Shown here: in pieces, positions 1 through 7,001 of the stretch
How positions within the stretch are numbered: position 1 is the first letter of the stretch
How the letters are laid out: each line of letters begins with the position of its first letter
Source of the DNA: Solirubrobacteraceae bacterium
GTDB lineage: Bacteria; Actinomycetota; Thermoleophilia; Solirubrobacterales; Solirubrobacteraceae
Direction: 5' to 3'
Assembly: GCA_025935735.1 (NCBI GenBank)
Contig: JAICUS010000013.1
Coordinates: 1 to 26,128, forward strand
DNA length: 26,128 bases
The notes under the pieces: generated by a model
Database searches by the model: none
The model's input: the letters and a program-made list of their open reading frames with translations, nothing else
Told to the model about the DNA's origin: nothing
Made by a program: the position numbers and the translations under genes

Positions 1-693
1 GGCCGCGACGTGATGCTGATGATGGACTCGGTCACCCGCTTCGCCATGGCGCAGCGCGAGGTCGGCCTGGCCATCGGCGAGCCGCCCGCGACCCGCGGCT
101 ACACGCCGAGCGTGTTCGCCATGCTCCCCAAGCTGCTCGAGCGCTCGGGCACCTCGCCGAGCGGCTCGATCACCGCGCTCTACACCGTGCTCGTCGACGG
201 CGACGACATGAACGAGCCGATCGCCGACGCCGTGCGAGGCATCCTCGACGGCCACGTCGTGCTGTCGCGCAAGCTCGCCCACGCCGGCCACTACCCGGCG
301 ATCGACGTGCTTTCGTCCGTCTCCCGCCTGGTCGGCGAGATCGTCACGCCGGAGATCCGCGACGCCGGCAACGCCGTGCGCGGCCTGATGGCCGCCTACC
401 AGGAGAAGTCGGACCTGATCGCCATCGGCGCCTACCAGCCGGGCACGGACCCGGCGACCGACGCGGCGATCGCCGCTCGCGCGCCGATCGACGCGTTCCT
501 GCGCCAGGGCGTCACCGAGCCGTCGTCGGCCGAGGCGGCCGACCAGGGGCTCAGCGCGCTGGCCACGCTCTCCCCGGACGCCGTCGCCGCGGCGGCGGGC
601 CCGGTGCTCGAGGGGACGGTCGAGCCGCCGGGCGGCGGGGTGGGCGGGACTCCTCTTCACAACGCCATCCCCCCGCTGCACATCCCCTCGTAG
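1..693 (+). CDS. fliI: Flagellar export ATPase FliI, 3' part
   Basis: This is the C-terminal half of the ATPase that energises the flagellar type III export gate at the cytoplasmic base of the motor. The frame is open from base 1, so the P-loop half lies upstream of the window. The F1-beta-like core is clear: GRDVMLMMDSVTRFAMAQRE, then GEPPATRGYTPSVFAMLPKL, then the C-terminal helical domain with IAIGAYQPGTDPATDAAI and IDAFLRQGV. Family members usually end soon after that last motif. Here about 60 further residues follow, ending in a Gly/Pro-rich tail (PPGGGVGG...). The usual next gene, fliJ, is absent here and appears only at 22071. The cupredoxin-like gene begins 12 nt after the stop. FliI is distinguished from the F1 and FliI-like secretion ATPases mainly by the flagellar genes at the other end of the window. 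Confidence 0.95.
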   Translation, partial: GRDVMLMMDSVTRFAMAQREVGLAIGEPPATRGYTPSVFAMLPKLLERSGTSPSGSITALYTVLVDGDDMNEPIADAVRGILDGHVVLSRKLAHAGHYPAIDVLSSVSRLVGEIVTPEIRDAGNAVRGLMAAYQEKSDLIAIGAYQPGTDPATDAAIAARAPIDAFLRQGVTEPSSAEAADQGLSALATLSPDAVAAAAGPVLEGTVEPPGGGVGGTPLHNAIPPLHIPS

Positions 694-704
694 ACTCGCG
701 GGCC

Positions 705-1067
705 ATGTCCCGCGCCCAGCGCCTCGGTTTCCTGCTCGCCGCGGTCGTGGTGATCGTCGTGGCGATCGTGGTCATCCGCCCCGGCAGCGACAAGACGAAG
801 TCCAGCGGCCCGGCCACCGTCGTGGTCAAGGACGCCAAGCCGGTCGGCGGCATCAAGGAGCTGACCTACTCCAAGGGCGACACGATCGACCTCACGGTGA
901 AGTCCGACACCGCCGACGAGGTCCACTTCCACGGCTACGACGTCCACAAGGACGTGAAGGCCGGGGGCAGCGTGCACTTCAAGTTCAAGGCGACGATCGA
1001 CGGCAAGTTCATCGTCGAGCTCGAAGAGCACTCGCAGACGCTCGCCGAAGTCACCGTCGAGCCGTAG
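705..1067 (+). CDS. Membrane-anchored cupredoxin-like small protein
   Basis: A 120-residue protein with a short basic N-terminus and one hydrophobic segment (about residues 7-25, LGFLLAAVVVIVVAIVVI). No lipobox or clear cleavage site is seen, so it is probably an N-terminal anchor with the rest outside the membrane. Residues about 37-120 form a single beta-sandwich-like domain with the motif DEVHFHGYDVHKDVKAG and a final strand FIVELEEHSQTLAEVTVEP, the pattern of EfeO/cupredoxin-like domains. The domain contains several His but no Cys, so a classical blue-copper Cys/His/His/Met site cannot form. Metal binding, if any, would be of another type. It begins 12 nt after fliI and could be co-transcribed with it. 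Function is unknown; the cupredoxin assignment rests on motif recognition. Confidence 0.72.
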   Translation: MSRAQRLGFLLAAVVVIVVAIVVIRPGSDKTKSSGPATVVVKDAKPVGGIKELTYSKGDTIDLTVKSDTADEVHFHGYDVHKDVKAGGSVHFKFKATIDGKFIVELEEHSQTLAEVTVEP

Positions 1068-1096
1068 CCGCCGCCCGCGGGTCGGCGCCCACCCGC

Positions 1097-1134
1097 TTGC
1101 CCTGTCACATCACATATGTTATAACAAATATGTG
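1097..1134 (+). promoter_or_regulatory. Promoter and probable GntR operator of half-operon A
   Basis: TTGCCC at 1097-1102 and TATAAC at 1120-1125 are separated by exactly 17 nt, a good vegetative promoter. The predicted start of transcription (about 1131-1132) falls on the GTG of the next gene, implying a leaderless mRNA. The -10 lies inside a palindrome: the core TGTTATAACA (1117-1126) is perfect and is flanked by CACATAT (1111-1117) and ATATGTG (1128-1134). The core fits the GntR-family operator form yGT-N-ACr. The GntR/FCD regulator is the second gene of this operon, so autorepression by promoter occlusion is the likely mode. Confidence 0.7.
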
Positions 1135-1806
1135 AAGCGCATCAATGGCGTGCCGGTCTACGACGGCCTGGGCGAGATCCTCGATCCCCGCCACACCGCC
1201 CTGCTCGTGGTCGACGTGCAGAACGACATGTGCCGGCCCGACGGCTGGATGGCCCGCCAGGGCCGCGACGTCGGCGCCATCCAGGCCGCCGTCCCGCGGA
1301 TCGCCCAGCTCGCCGCCGCCGCGCGCGAGTGCGGCGTCACGGTGGTGCTGATCGAGCAGACCACGCTGCCGGACAACGCGAGCGACAGCCCGGCCTGGCT
1401 GTACTTCAAGACCCGCGACGGGCGCCGGCGCACCGACTACACGCTCGACGGGTCGTGGGGCCAGCAGACGCTGGAGGAGGTCGGGCGCGCGCCGGGCGAC
1501 CTCGTGGTGCGCAAGCACCGGCCGAGCGCGTTCCACGCCACCACGCTCGACCTGCTGCTGCGCGCCCGCGGCGTCGAGTCGGTCGCGGTGTGCGGCACGA
1601 TCACCCAGGGCTGCGTCCAGGCGACGGTCATGGACGCGTCCTTCCACGACTACTACGTCGTCGTGGCCGGCGACGCCGTGCAGTCCTTCTCGCAGGAGCT
1701 GCACGCGAACGCGCTGACGTTCCTGCGCTCGCGCTACGACGTGGCCGACGGCGCCGAGATCGCCGCGCTGTGGCGCCGGCAGGCGGCCGGGGGAGCGGCG
1801 GCGTGA
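1132..1806 (+). CDS. Isochorismatase-fold cysteine hydrolase (first copy)
   Basis: A 224-residue soluble hydrolase of the isochorismatase-like superfamily, which includes nicotinamidase, N-carbamoylsarcosine amidase, RutB and maleamate amidase. The catalytic triad is visible: D28 in ALLVVDVQND, K128 in VVRKHRPSAF and C161 in GTITQGCVQATV, with the usual cis-peptide region just before the Cys. The nucleophile makes amide or carbamoyl hydrolysis more likely than true isochorismate cleavage. The GTG start at 1132 is chosen because it lies at the predicted transcription start and within the operator palindrome; no Shine-Dalgarno can precede it. Its stop overlaps the GntR gene start by 4 nt. It is the first gene of half-operon A. 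An amidase or ureidohydrolase acting after ring opening by the hydantoinase-like enzyme is an inference from context. Confidence 0.88.
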   Translation: MKRINGVPVYDGLGEILDPRHTALLVVDVQNDMCRPDGWMARQGRDVGAIQAAVPRIAQLAAAARECGVTVVLIEQTTLPDNASDSPAWLYFKTRDGRRRTDYTLDGSWGQQTLEEVGRAPGDLVVRKHRPSAFHATTLDLLLRARGVESVAVCGTITQGCVQATVMDASFHDYYVVVAGDAVQSFSQELHANALTFLRSRYDVADGAEIAALWRRQAAGGAAA

Positions 1807-2474
1807 GCGGCTCGATCGGCCAGCTGCAGGCCTACCGCACCAAGGCCGAGGCGGCCGCGGAGGCGATCCGCGACGCGATCTACGCCGGCCGGCTGGCGCC
1901 GGGCACGCGGCTGGTGCTGCGCGAGCTCGAGGTGGAGCTCGGGCTGAGCATCACGCCGATCCGCGAGGCGCTGCAGCTGCTGCAGACCGAGGGCCTGGTC
2001 TCCCAGGAGCCCCACCGCGGCTTCCGCATCGCCACCTTCGACGCCAAGAGCGTCGACGAGACCTACTGGCTGCGCGGCGTGCTCGAGCCCCTGGCCACGC
2101 GGCTGGCCACGCCGCGGCTGGCCGACGGCGACCTGGCCCGCCTGCGCGAGCTCCAGCGCCGGCTGGCCGACGCGCTGGCGGCCGGCGACCCGCGCGCCAT
2201 GCAGGACGCCAACCGGCGCTTCCACATGCTGATCTACGGTGCGGCCGGGCAGGCCAAGCTGGTCGAGCACATCGAGCTGCTGTGGCGCCAGTCGCCGTTC
2301 GGCTCGCTGCGCATCGTCGACCGGCGGCCGCCGCAGACGCTGGCCGAGCACGACGAGGTGCTGCGCGCGCTCGAGGCCCGCGACGCCGCCGCCGCCGAGA
2401 CTTCGATGTACGCGCACATCGAGCACGCGCGGGCCCAGCTGGTCGAGCAGCTCGAGCAGGGGGCGCCGCGATGA
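1803..2474 (+). CDS. GntR-family regulator, FadR/FCD type
   Basis: A 223-residue transcription factor. The N-terminal winged helix (about residues 14-75) shows AEAIRDAIYAGRLAPGTRL, LGLSITPIREALQLLQTEGL and the wing HRGFRIA, all typical of GntR. The C-terminal FCD effector domain has the expected metal-ligand His motifs: NRRFHMLIYGAAG, LAEHDEVLRAL and MYAHIEHA. FCD regulators usually repress catabolic operons and are released by an organic acid or a pathway intermediate. The GTG start at 1803 overlaps the preceding stop (GTGA), suggesting translational coupling. The palindrome at 1111-1134 is its obvious candidate target. The effector is unknown. Confidence 0.9.
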   Translation: MSGSIGQLQAYRTKAEAAAEAIRDAIYAGRLAPGTRLVLRELEVELGLSITPIREALQLLQTEGLVSQEPHRGFRIATFDAKSVDETYWLRGVLEPLATRLATPRLADGDLARLRELQRRLADALAAGDPRAMQDANRRFHMLIYGAAGQAKLVEHIELLWRQSPFGSLRIVDRRPPQTLAEHDEVLRALEARDAAAAETSMYAHIEHARAQLVEQLEQGAPR

Positions 2475-3259
2475 CCGACGAGCGCTGGCCGACCGCGATC
2501 ACCGACGTCAGCGCCGGCAGCATCAAGCTGCGCGGCTACCCGATCGAGGAGCTGATGGGCCGCGTGTCGTTCAGCGACGCGATCCACCTGGCGTTCGCCG
2601 GCGAGCTGCCCTCGCCCGCCGCCTCCGCCGGGCTGGCGGCCGTGCTGGTCGCCTCGGTCGACCACAGCGGCGGCTCGCCGTCGGCGCTGACCGCGCGGAC
2701 CGTGGCCTCCGCGGGGGCGCCGATCGGCACCGCGGCCGCGGCCGGGCTGCTGGCCATCTCGCGCTTCCACGGCGCGGTCATCGAGGACTGCATGCACGCC
2801 TTTGCCCGGGTCGGGGGGTTGCGCGCGGCCGGTGAGGACCTCGACGGCGCCGCCGCCCGGGTCGTCGCCGGCCGCCGCGCCGAGGGCGGCCGGATCGGCG
2901 GGTTCGGCCACCGGATGCACGACGTCGACCCGCGGCCGGAGCGCCTGTTCGCGATCTGCCGCGAGCACGGGCTCGACATGCATGGCAACGACGAGGTCGC
3001 CCGGGCGCTCGAGCACGCGCTCGGCGCGGCGACCGGCCGGCCGGTGCCGCTCAACCTCGACGGCGCGATCGCGGTCGTCTTCGCCGCCATCGGCTACCCG
3101 CCGGAGATCGCCAACCCGCTGTTCACCATCGGGCGCTTCGTCGGCCTCAACGCCCAGGCGTGGGAGGAGACGACCCGGATGCGGCCGATGCGGGCCATCC
3201 ACCCGCGCGCGTACGACTACGACGGCCCGGGCGAGCGCCATCTGGACGGCGCGACATGA
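2471..3259 (+). CDS. Short citrate-synthase-fold enzyme, citryl-CoA lyase-like
   Basis: A 262-residue member of the citrate synthase superfamily, much shorter than housekeeping citrate synthases (about 370-430 residues) and in the size range of the citryl-CoA lyase/synthase-like proteins often found beside CoA-transferases. The three catalytic positions appear conserved: H100 in SRFHGAVIEDC, H147 in GGFGHRMHDVDPRPERLF and D197 in PLNLDGAI. These are followed by the usual ending FTIGRFVGLNAQAWEE. It probably makes or breaks a C-C bond in a 3-hydroxyacyl-CoA such as a citryl-CoA analogue. The direction and acyl group cannot be read from sequence. ATGA overlaps couple it to the GntR gene before it and the CoA-transferase after it, so the substrate is likely to be the thioester made by that transferase. 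Confidence 0.8.
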   Translation: MTDERWPTAITDVSAGSIKLRGYPIEELMGRVSFSDAIHLAFAGELPSPAASAGLAAVLVASVDHSGGSPSALTARTVASAGAPIGTAAAAGLLAISRFHGAVIEDCMHAFARVGGLRAAGEDLDGAAARVVAGRRAEGGRIGGFGHRMHDVDPRPERLFAICREHGLDMHGNDEVARALEHALGAATGRPVPLNLDGAIAVVFAAIGYPPEIANPLFTIGRFVGLNAQAWEETTRMRPMRAIHPRAYDYDGPGERHLDGAT

Positions 3260-4461
3260 GCGAGCGCCGCGGCCCGCTGGCCGGGATCCGGGTGATCGAC
3301 CTCGGCCACTTCATCGCCGGCCCCGTGACCGCGACGCTGCTCGGCGAGTTCGGCGCCGACGTGATCAAGGTCGAGCGCCGCGGCGCCGGCGACGGGCTGC
3401 GCCGGCTGGGCTGGCTCAAGGACGGCGAGTCGCTGTGGTGGTCGGTGGAGGCGCGCAACAAGCGCTCGGTCACGCTCGACATCTCCCACCCCGCGGGCCG
3501 CGACCTGCTGCTGCGGCTGATCGACACGGCGGACGTCCTGGTGGAGAACCTGCGCCCCGGCGCGCTGGCCCGCCGCGGCCTCACCCGCGAGGCGCTGGAG
3601 GAGCGCAACCCGCGGCTGGTCTTCCTGCAGACCTCCGGCTACGGGCAGACCGGGCCCTACGCCGGCCTGCCCGCGTTCAACACCGCCGTGGAGAGCCTCG
3701 GCGGGCTGCGCTATCTGGTGGGCGAGCCCGACCGGCCGCCGGCCCGGCCCGGGATCGCGTTCGGCGACTACGCGGGCGCGCTGTTCGGGACGATCGGCGT
3801 GCTGCTCGCGCTCTACGAGCGCGACGGCGCCGGCAGCGGCCGCGGCCAGGGTGTCGACAACGCGCTCTACGAGGCCGTGATGCGCCTGACCGAGTACACG
3901 ATCAGCGGCTATGACGCGCTCGGCCGCGTGCGCGAGCGCGTGGGCGGCGGCTCCGTCGGAACCGTGCCGGCGCGCTCGTACCGCTGCGCCGACGGCCTGT
4001 GGGTCGGCATCTCGGCGGCCAGCGACGCGATGTACGTGCGGCTGTGCGAGACGATCGGGCGGCCGGAGCTGATCGACGACCCGCGGGTGTGCACCAACAG
4101 CGTGCGGATCGAGAACCGCGAGGTGATCGACGGGGCGATCGAGGCCTGGGCCGCGGAGCGCCCGGCGCGCGACGCGGTGGCCGAGCTGCGGGCCGCCGAG
4201 GTCTCGGCGTCCCTCGTGCACACCGCCGCCACGCTGGTGGAGGACGAGCACGTGCAGGCGCGCGAGGCGGTGATCGCGGTGGACGACCCGCGGTTCGGGC
4301 CGCTGCGCATGCAGGGCGTCGTGCCGCGCCTGACGCGCACGCCCGGCGGCGTGCGTCGCCCGGCCCCCGCGCAGGGCGAGCACAACCGCGAAATCTACTG
4401 CGGCGAGCTGGGCCTCGACGAGGCGCAATTCGAGCGACTGGAAGCCGATGGCGTCATCTGA
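3256..4461 (+). CDS. CaiB/BaiF family III CoA-transferase
   Basis: A 401-residue type III CoA-transferase, full length for the family. The N-terminal Rossmann part reads LAGIRVIDLGHFIAGPVTA, GEFGADVIKVE and ARNKRSVTLDI. The catalytic aspartate is D171 in GIAFGDYAGALFGTIGVLLAL. The C-terminal part has the usual DGLWVGIS and PRLTRTPGG segments. These enzymes move CoA between two carboxylic acids, such as formyl-, succinyl- or mesaconyl-CoA donors, through an aspartyl-CoA anhydride. The substrate is not predictable from sequence. The ATG overlaps the citrate-synthase-like stop by 4 nt and the hydantoinase gene starts 14 nt before this stop. A paralogous transferase domain occurs in the fusion protein at 11304-13367. 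Confidence 0.92.
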   Translation: MSERRGPLAGIRVIDLGHFIAGPVTATLLGEFGADVIKVERRGAGDGLRRLGWLKDGESLWWSVEARNKRSVTLDISHPAGRDLLLRLIDTADVLVENLRPGALARRGLTREALEERNPRLVFLQTSGYGQTGPYAGLPAFNTAVESLGGLRYLVGEPDRPPARPGIAFGDYAGALFGTIGVLLALYERDGAGSGRGQGVDNALYEAVMRLTEYTISGYDALGRVRERVGGGSVGTVPARSYRCADGLWVGISAASDAMYVRLCETIGRPELIDDPRVCTNSVRIENREVIDGAIEAWAAERPARDAVAELRAAEVSASLVHTAATLVEDEHVQAREAVIAVDDPRFGPLRMQGVVPRLTRTPGGVRRPAPAQGEHNREIYCGELGLDEAQFERLEADGVI

Positions 4462-5824
4462 GCCTTTCGACCTGCGCATCGACGGCGGCCTGGTGGCCGG
4501 GCCCGACGGCGCGCCGCGCGTGGCCTCGGTCGGCATCCGCGACGGCCGCATCGCCGCCGTGGGCGACCTGGGAGACCATGACTCGGGCGAGGCCGTGGAC
4601 GCGGACGGGCTGGCCGTCCTCCCCGGCGTGATCGACACCCACGTGCACCTCGGGTTCACCGACGAGGCGCGCGAGTGGGGGACCGAGAGCCGCGCGGCGC
4701 TGGTCGGCGGCGTCACCACGATGTGCGTCTACTACCGCAACGCGGGCGAGTACGACGAGCTGCTGCCCGGGTTCATCGCCGCCGGCGAGCGCGACTCGCA
4801 CGCGGACTTCGTCGTCCACCTGGGCATCCTGCACGACGGTCACCTCGAGCGCCTCGGCGACTACGTCGCCCGCTACGGGCTGACCTCGATCAAGATGTAC
4901 ACGACGTACAAGCGCGGCGAGCTGTCCTCGTTCGGCGCGATGGGCCAAGACGACGGCTTCATCCTCGACGTCATGCGCGCCGTCGCGCAGCTGGGCGGCG
5001 TCCGCATCCACGTCCACTGCGAGAACGACGACATCGCCGAGCGCGGCGGCCGTCGCTGGCGCGACGAGGGCACGCCCGGCGCGCAGTGGTCGCGCACGCG
5101 GCCGCCCGTGGCCGAGGTGGAGGCGATCCGGCGGATCGCGCTGTTCGGCCGCACGGCCGGCGCGCCCGTGTTCATCCCGCACGTCAGCTCCGAGGACGCG
5201 CTCGCCACGGTGCTGGCCGAGCGCGCCGCGGGCACGGACATCCGCTGCGAGACGTGCCCGCAGTACCTGGCGTCCGCCCGCCTGGACCGCCCCGACCACC
5301 TGGCCAAGGTCAACCCGCCGGTGCGGGTCCAGGAGAGCGGCGAGCGGCTGTGGGCGGCGCTGCGGGCGGGCCAGATCGACGTCGTCGGGACCGACCACGC
5401 CTGCTGGACGCGCGCCGACAAGACGGCGCCCAACGTGCTCGAGGCGCGGCCCGGGTTCCCCGGCATGGGGACGCTGCTGCCGGTGCTGCTGGACGGCGTG
5501 AACCGCGGATGGCTGGCGCTGGCCGACGTGGCGGCCGCGCAGCTGCGCGCCGCGCGCAACTTCGGGCTGGCGGACCGCGGCGCGATCGCGCCCGGCTACG
5601 CCGCCGATCTGGTGCTGGCGGACCTGGCGCGCGAGCGCGAGGTGGACAGCGCCGACCTGCAGGGGCTCAGCGACTTCACCCCCTACGAGGGCCTGACGCT
5701 GCGGGGCTGGCCGGTGCTGACGGTGAAGGGCGGGAAGGTCGCGGTGCGGGACGGCCGGCTGCTGGAGGACGCCCCGCGGGGCGCCTATCTGAGGGATCAC
5801 GAGGGCTCCACGACGGAGCGATAG
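4448..5824 (+). CDS. Hydantoinase/dihydropyrimidinase-family cyclic amide hydrolase
   Basis: A 458-residue amidohydrolase, usual length for D-hydantoinase, dihydropyrimidinase and allantoinase. The binuclear metal site is complete: H65 and H67 (GVIDTHVHLG), the carbamylated lysine K149 (TSIKMYTTYK), H190 (RIHVHCEND), H244 (FIPHVSSEDA) and D315 (DVVGTDHACW). The short beta-strand pieces at both ends (IDGGLVAG, VTVKGGKVAVRDGR) form the composite small domain. It should open a cyclic amide, imide or ureide ring in the cytoplasm. The start at 4448 overlaps the CoA-transferase by 14 nt. Together with two isochorismatase-fold hydrolases this suggests ring opening followed by decarbamoylation or deamidation. 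A true dihydropyrimidinase, an allantoinase or a new specificity are all possible. Confidence 0.88.
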   Translation: MASSEPFDLRIDGGLVAGPDGAPRVASVGIRDGRIAAVGDLGDHDSGEAVDADGLAVLPGVIDTHVHLGFTDEAREWGTESRAALVGGVTTMCVYYRNAGEYDELLPGFIAAGERDSHADFVVHLGILHDGHLERLGDYVARYGLTSIKMYTTYKRGELSSFGAMGQDDGFILDVMRAVAQLGGVRIHVHCENDDIAERGGRRWRDEGTPGAQWSRTRPPVAEVEAIRRIALFGRTAGAPVFIPHVSSEDALATVLAERAAGTDIRCETCPQYLASARLDRPDHLAKVNPPVRVQESGERLWAALRAGQIDVVGTDHACWTRADKTAPNVLEARPGFPGMGTLLPVLLDGVNRGWLALADVAAAQLRAARNFGLADRGAIAPGYAADLVLADLAREREVDSADLQGLSDFTPYEGLTLRGWPVLTVKGGKVAVRDGRLLEDAPRGAYLRDHEGSTTER

Positions 5825-5831
5825 GGGGTGG

Positions 5832-7001
5832 ATGGGGATGTCGATCGGACACCTGCGACGAATGGCCGTCCCGCTGGCGGTGGCTGCGGCCGCCGCGGCG
5901 CTCGCGGCCTGCGGCTCCGACAGCGGCGGCTCCTCGGCCAAGGGCGACGGCGGCGGCGCGAAGGCCGCCGGCGCGAGTTGCCCGCAGGCCCAACAGGCGG
6001 TCGACAAGGCCACCAAGCCGCTGCAGCTGACGCTGCCGAGCGAGGCCGTGCCGATGAGCAAGATCGCCGGCAAGTCGGTCTGGTACATCGCGCCGGATAT
6101 GTCGCTGCCGTTCATCGCGGCGATCGCCCACGGCTTCAAGGACGCGGCGCAGGCCGCCGGGCTGAAGCCGACGATCTTCGACGGCAAGGGCAACGTCAAC
6201 ACGTTCAACCAGGGCGTCTCCGCGGCGGTCAGTCAGGGCGCCGACGGCATCCTGCTGCAGGGCATCAACCCCGCGCTGGTCAGCGGGCCGCTGCAGCAGG
6301 CGACCAAGCAGAAGATCGCCATCGTCGATTCGCTCAACGGCGGGCCCGACCAGCCGCTGACCGGCGGCGTGCAGGCGCACGTGACCGTCGACTACCGCCT
6401 GGGCGGCGCGCTGATGGCCGACTACGCGGCCACGAGCACCGGCTGTAAAGGCCAGGCGATCTTCTTCACGTCCTCGATCTACAACATCTACAAGGACATG
6501 GTCGCCGGGTTCAAGGACGAGCTCGCGCACGTCTGCCCGGACTGCCAGCTGGCCGACGTGGTCAACGTCGCGCCGACCGACCTGGCCACCAAGCTCGGCG
6601 GGCTGACCAGCACCGCGGCCGCGCGGCACCCCGACGCCAAGGCGTTCGTGGCCGCCTACGACGGCCAGGTCCAGTTCATGGAGCAGGCGCTGCAGGAGCG
6701 CGGCGGCGCCGGCCTGGCGATCATCAGCCACGACGGCGTCACCTCCAACCTCAAGCAGATCCAGAGCGGCGCCGGCCTGCAGACCATGGACGTGTCCAAC
6801 CCGCCCAACGAGGCGATGGGCTGGGCCGAGGTCGACCAGCTCGGGCGGCTGCTGACCAAGATGCAGCCGGTCCAGGACGCGCTGCCCCAGCAGGTGTTCG
6901 TCAAGGACAACATCAAGGGCGACCCGGAGGACGTGGCCGCGCTGTTCCCGGGCTACGCCGACTACCAGTCCAAGTGGAAGCAGCTGTGGGGCGTGGGCTG
7001 A
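5832..7001 (+). CDS. Sugar-type ABC importer substrate-binding lipoprotein
   Basis: A 389-residue periplasmic-binding-protein-like receptor of the ribose/galactose (peripla_BP_4) group. The signal peptide ends in a lipobox, LAAC with C27, followed by a Gly/Ser-rich tether, so it is an outer-surface lipoprotein. The mature part shows the fold's usual steps: VWYIAPDMSLPFIAAIAHGF, NTFNQGVSAAVSQGADGILL, IAIVDS and AFVAAYDGQVQFMEQAL. Several non-lipobox Cys occur (GASCPQAQ, STGCKGQ, HVCPDCQ), which could form disulfides. The first ATG (5832) follows a G-rich Shine-Dalgarno (5823-5828) very closely; a second in-frame ATG at 5838 has better spacing and may be the real start. This family carries many non-sugar ligands, so the partner enzymes are a better guide to the ligand than the family name. 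Confidence 0.9.
   Translation: MGMSIGHLRRMAVPLAVAAAAAALAACGSDSGGSSAKGDGGGAKAAGASCPQAQQAVDKATKPLQLTLPSEAVPMSKIAGKSVWYIAPDMSLPFIAAIAHGFKDAAQAAGLKPTIFDGKGNVNTFNQGVSAAVSQGADGILLQGINPALVSGPLQQATKQKIAIVDSLNGGPDQPLTGGVQAHVTVDYRLGGALMADYAATSTGCKGQAIFFTSSIYNIYKDMVAGFKDELAHVCPDCQLADVVNVAPTDLATKLGGLTSTAAARHPDAKAFVAAYDGQVQFMEQALQERGGAGLAIISHDGVTSNLKQIQSGAGLQTMDVSNPPNEAMGWAEVDQLGRLLTKMQPVQDALPQQVFVKDNIKGDPEDVAALFPGYADYQSKWKQLWGVG

Noticed and set aside
1105..1704. Long open frames on the - strand across the catabolic operon, e.g. 1105-1704, 6962-8512 and 10761-14525.
   Set aside because: They mirror the + strand genes, show Arg/His/Ala/Gly-rich low-complexity protein with no recognisable domain, and result from high GC at third codon positions.
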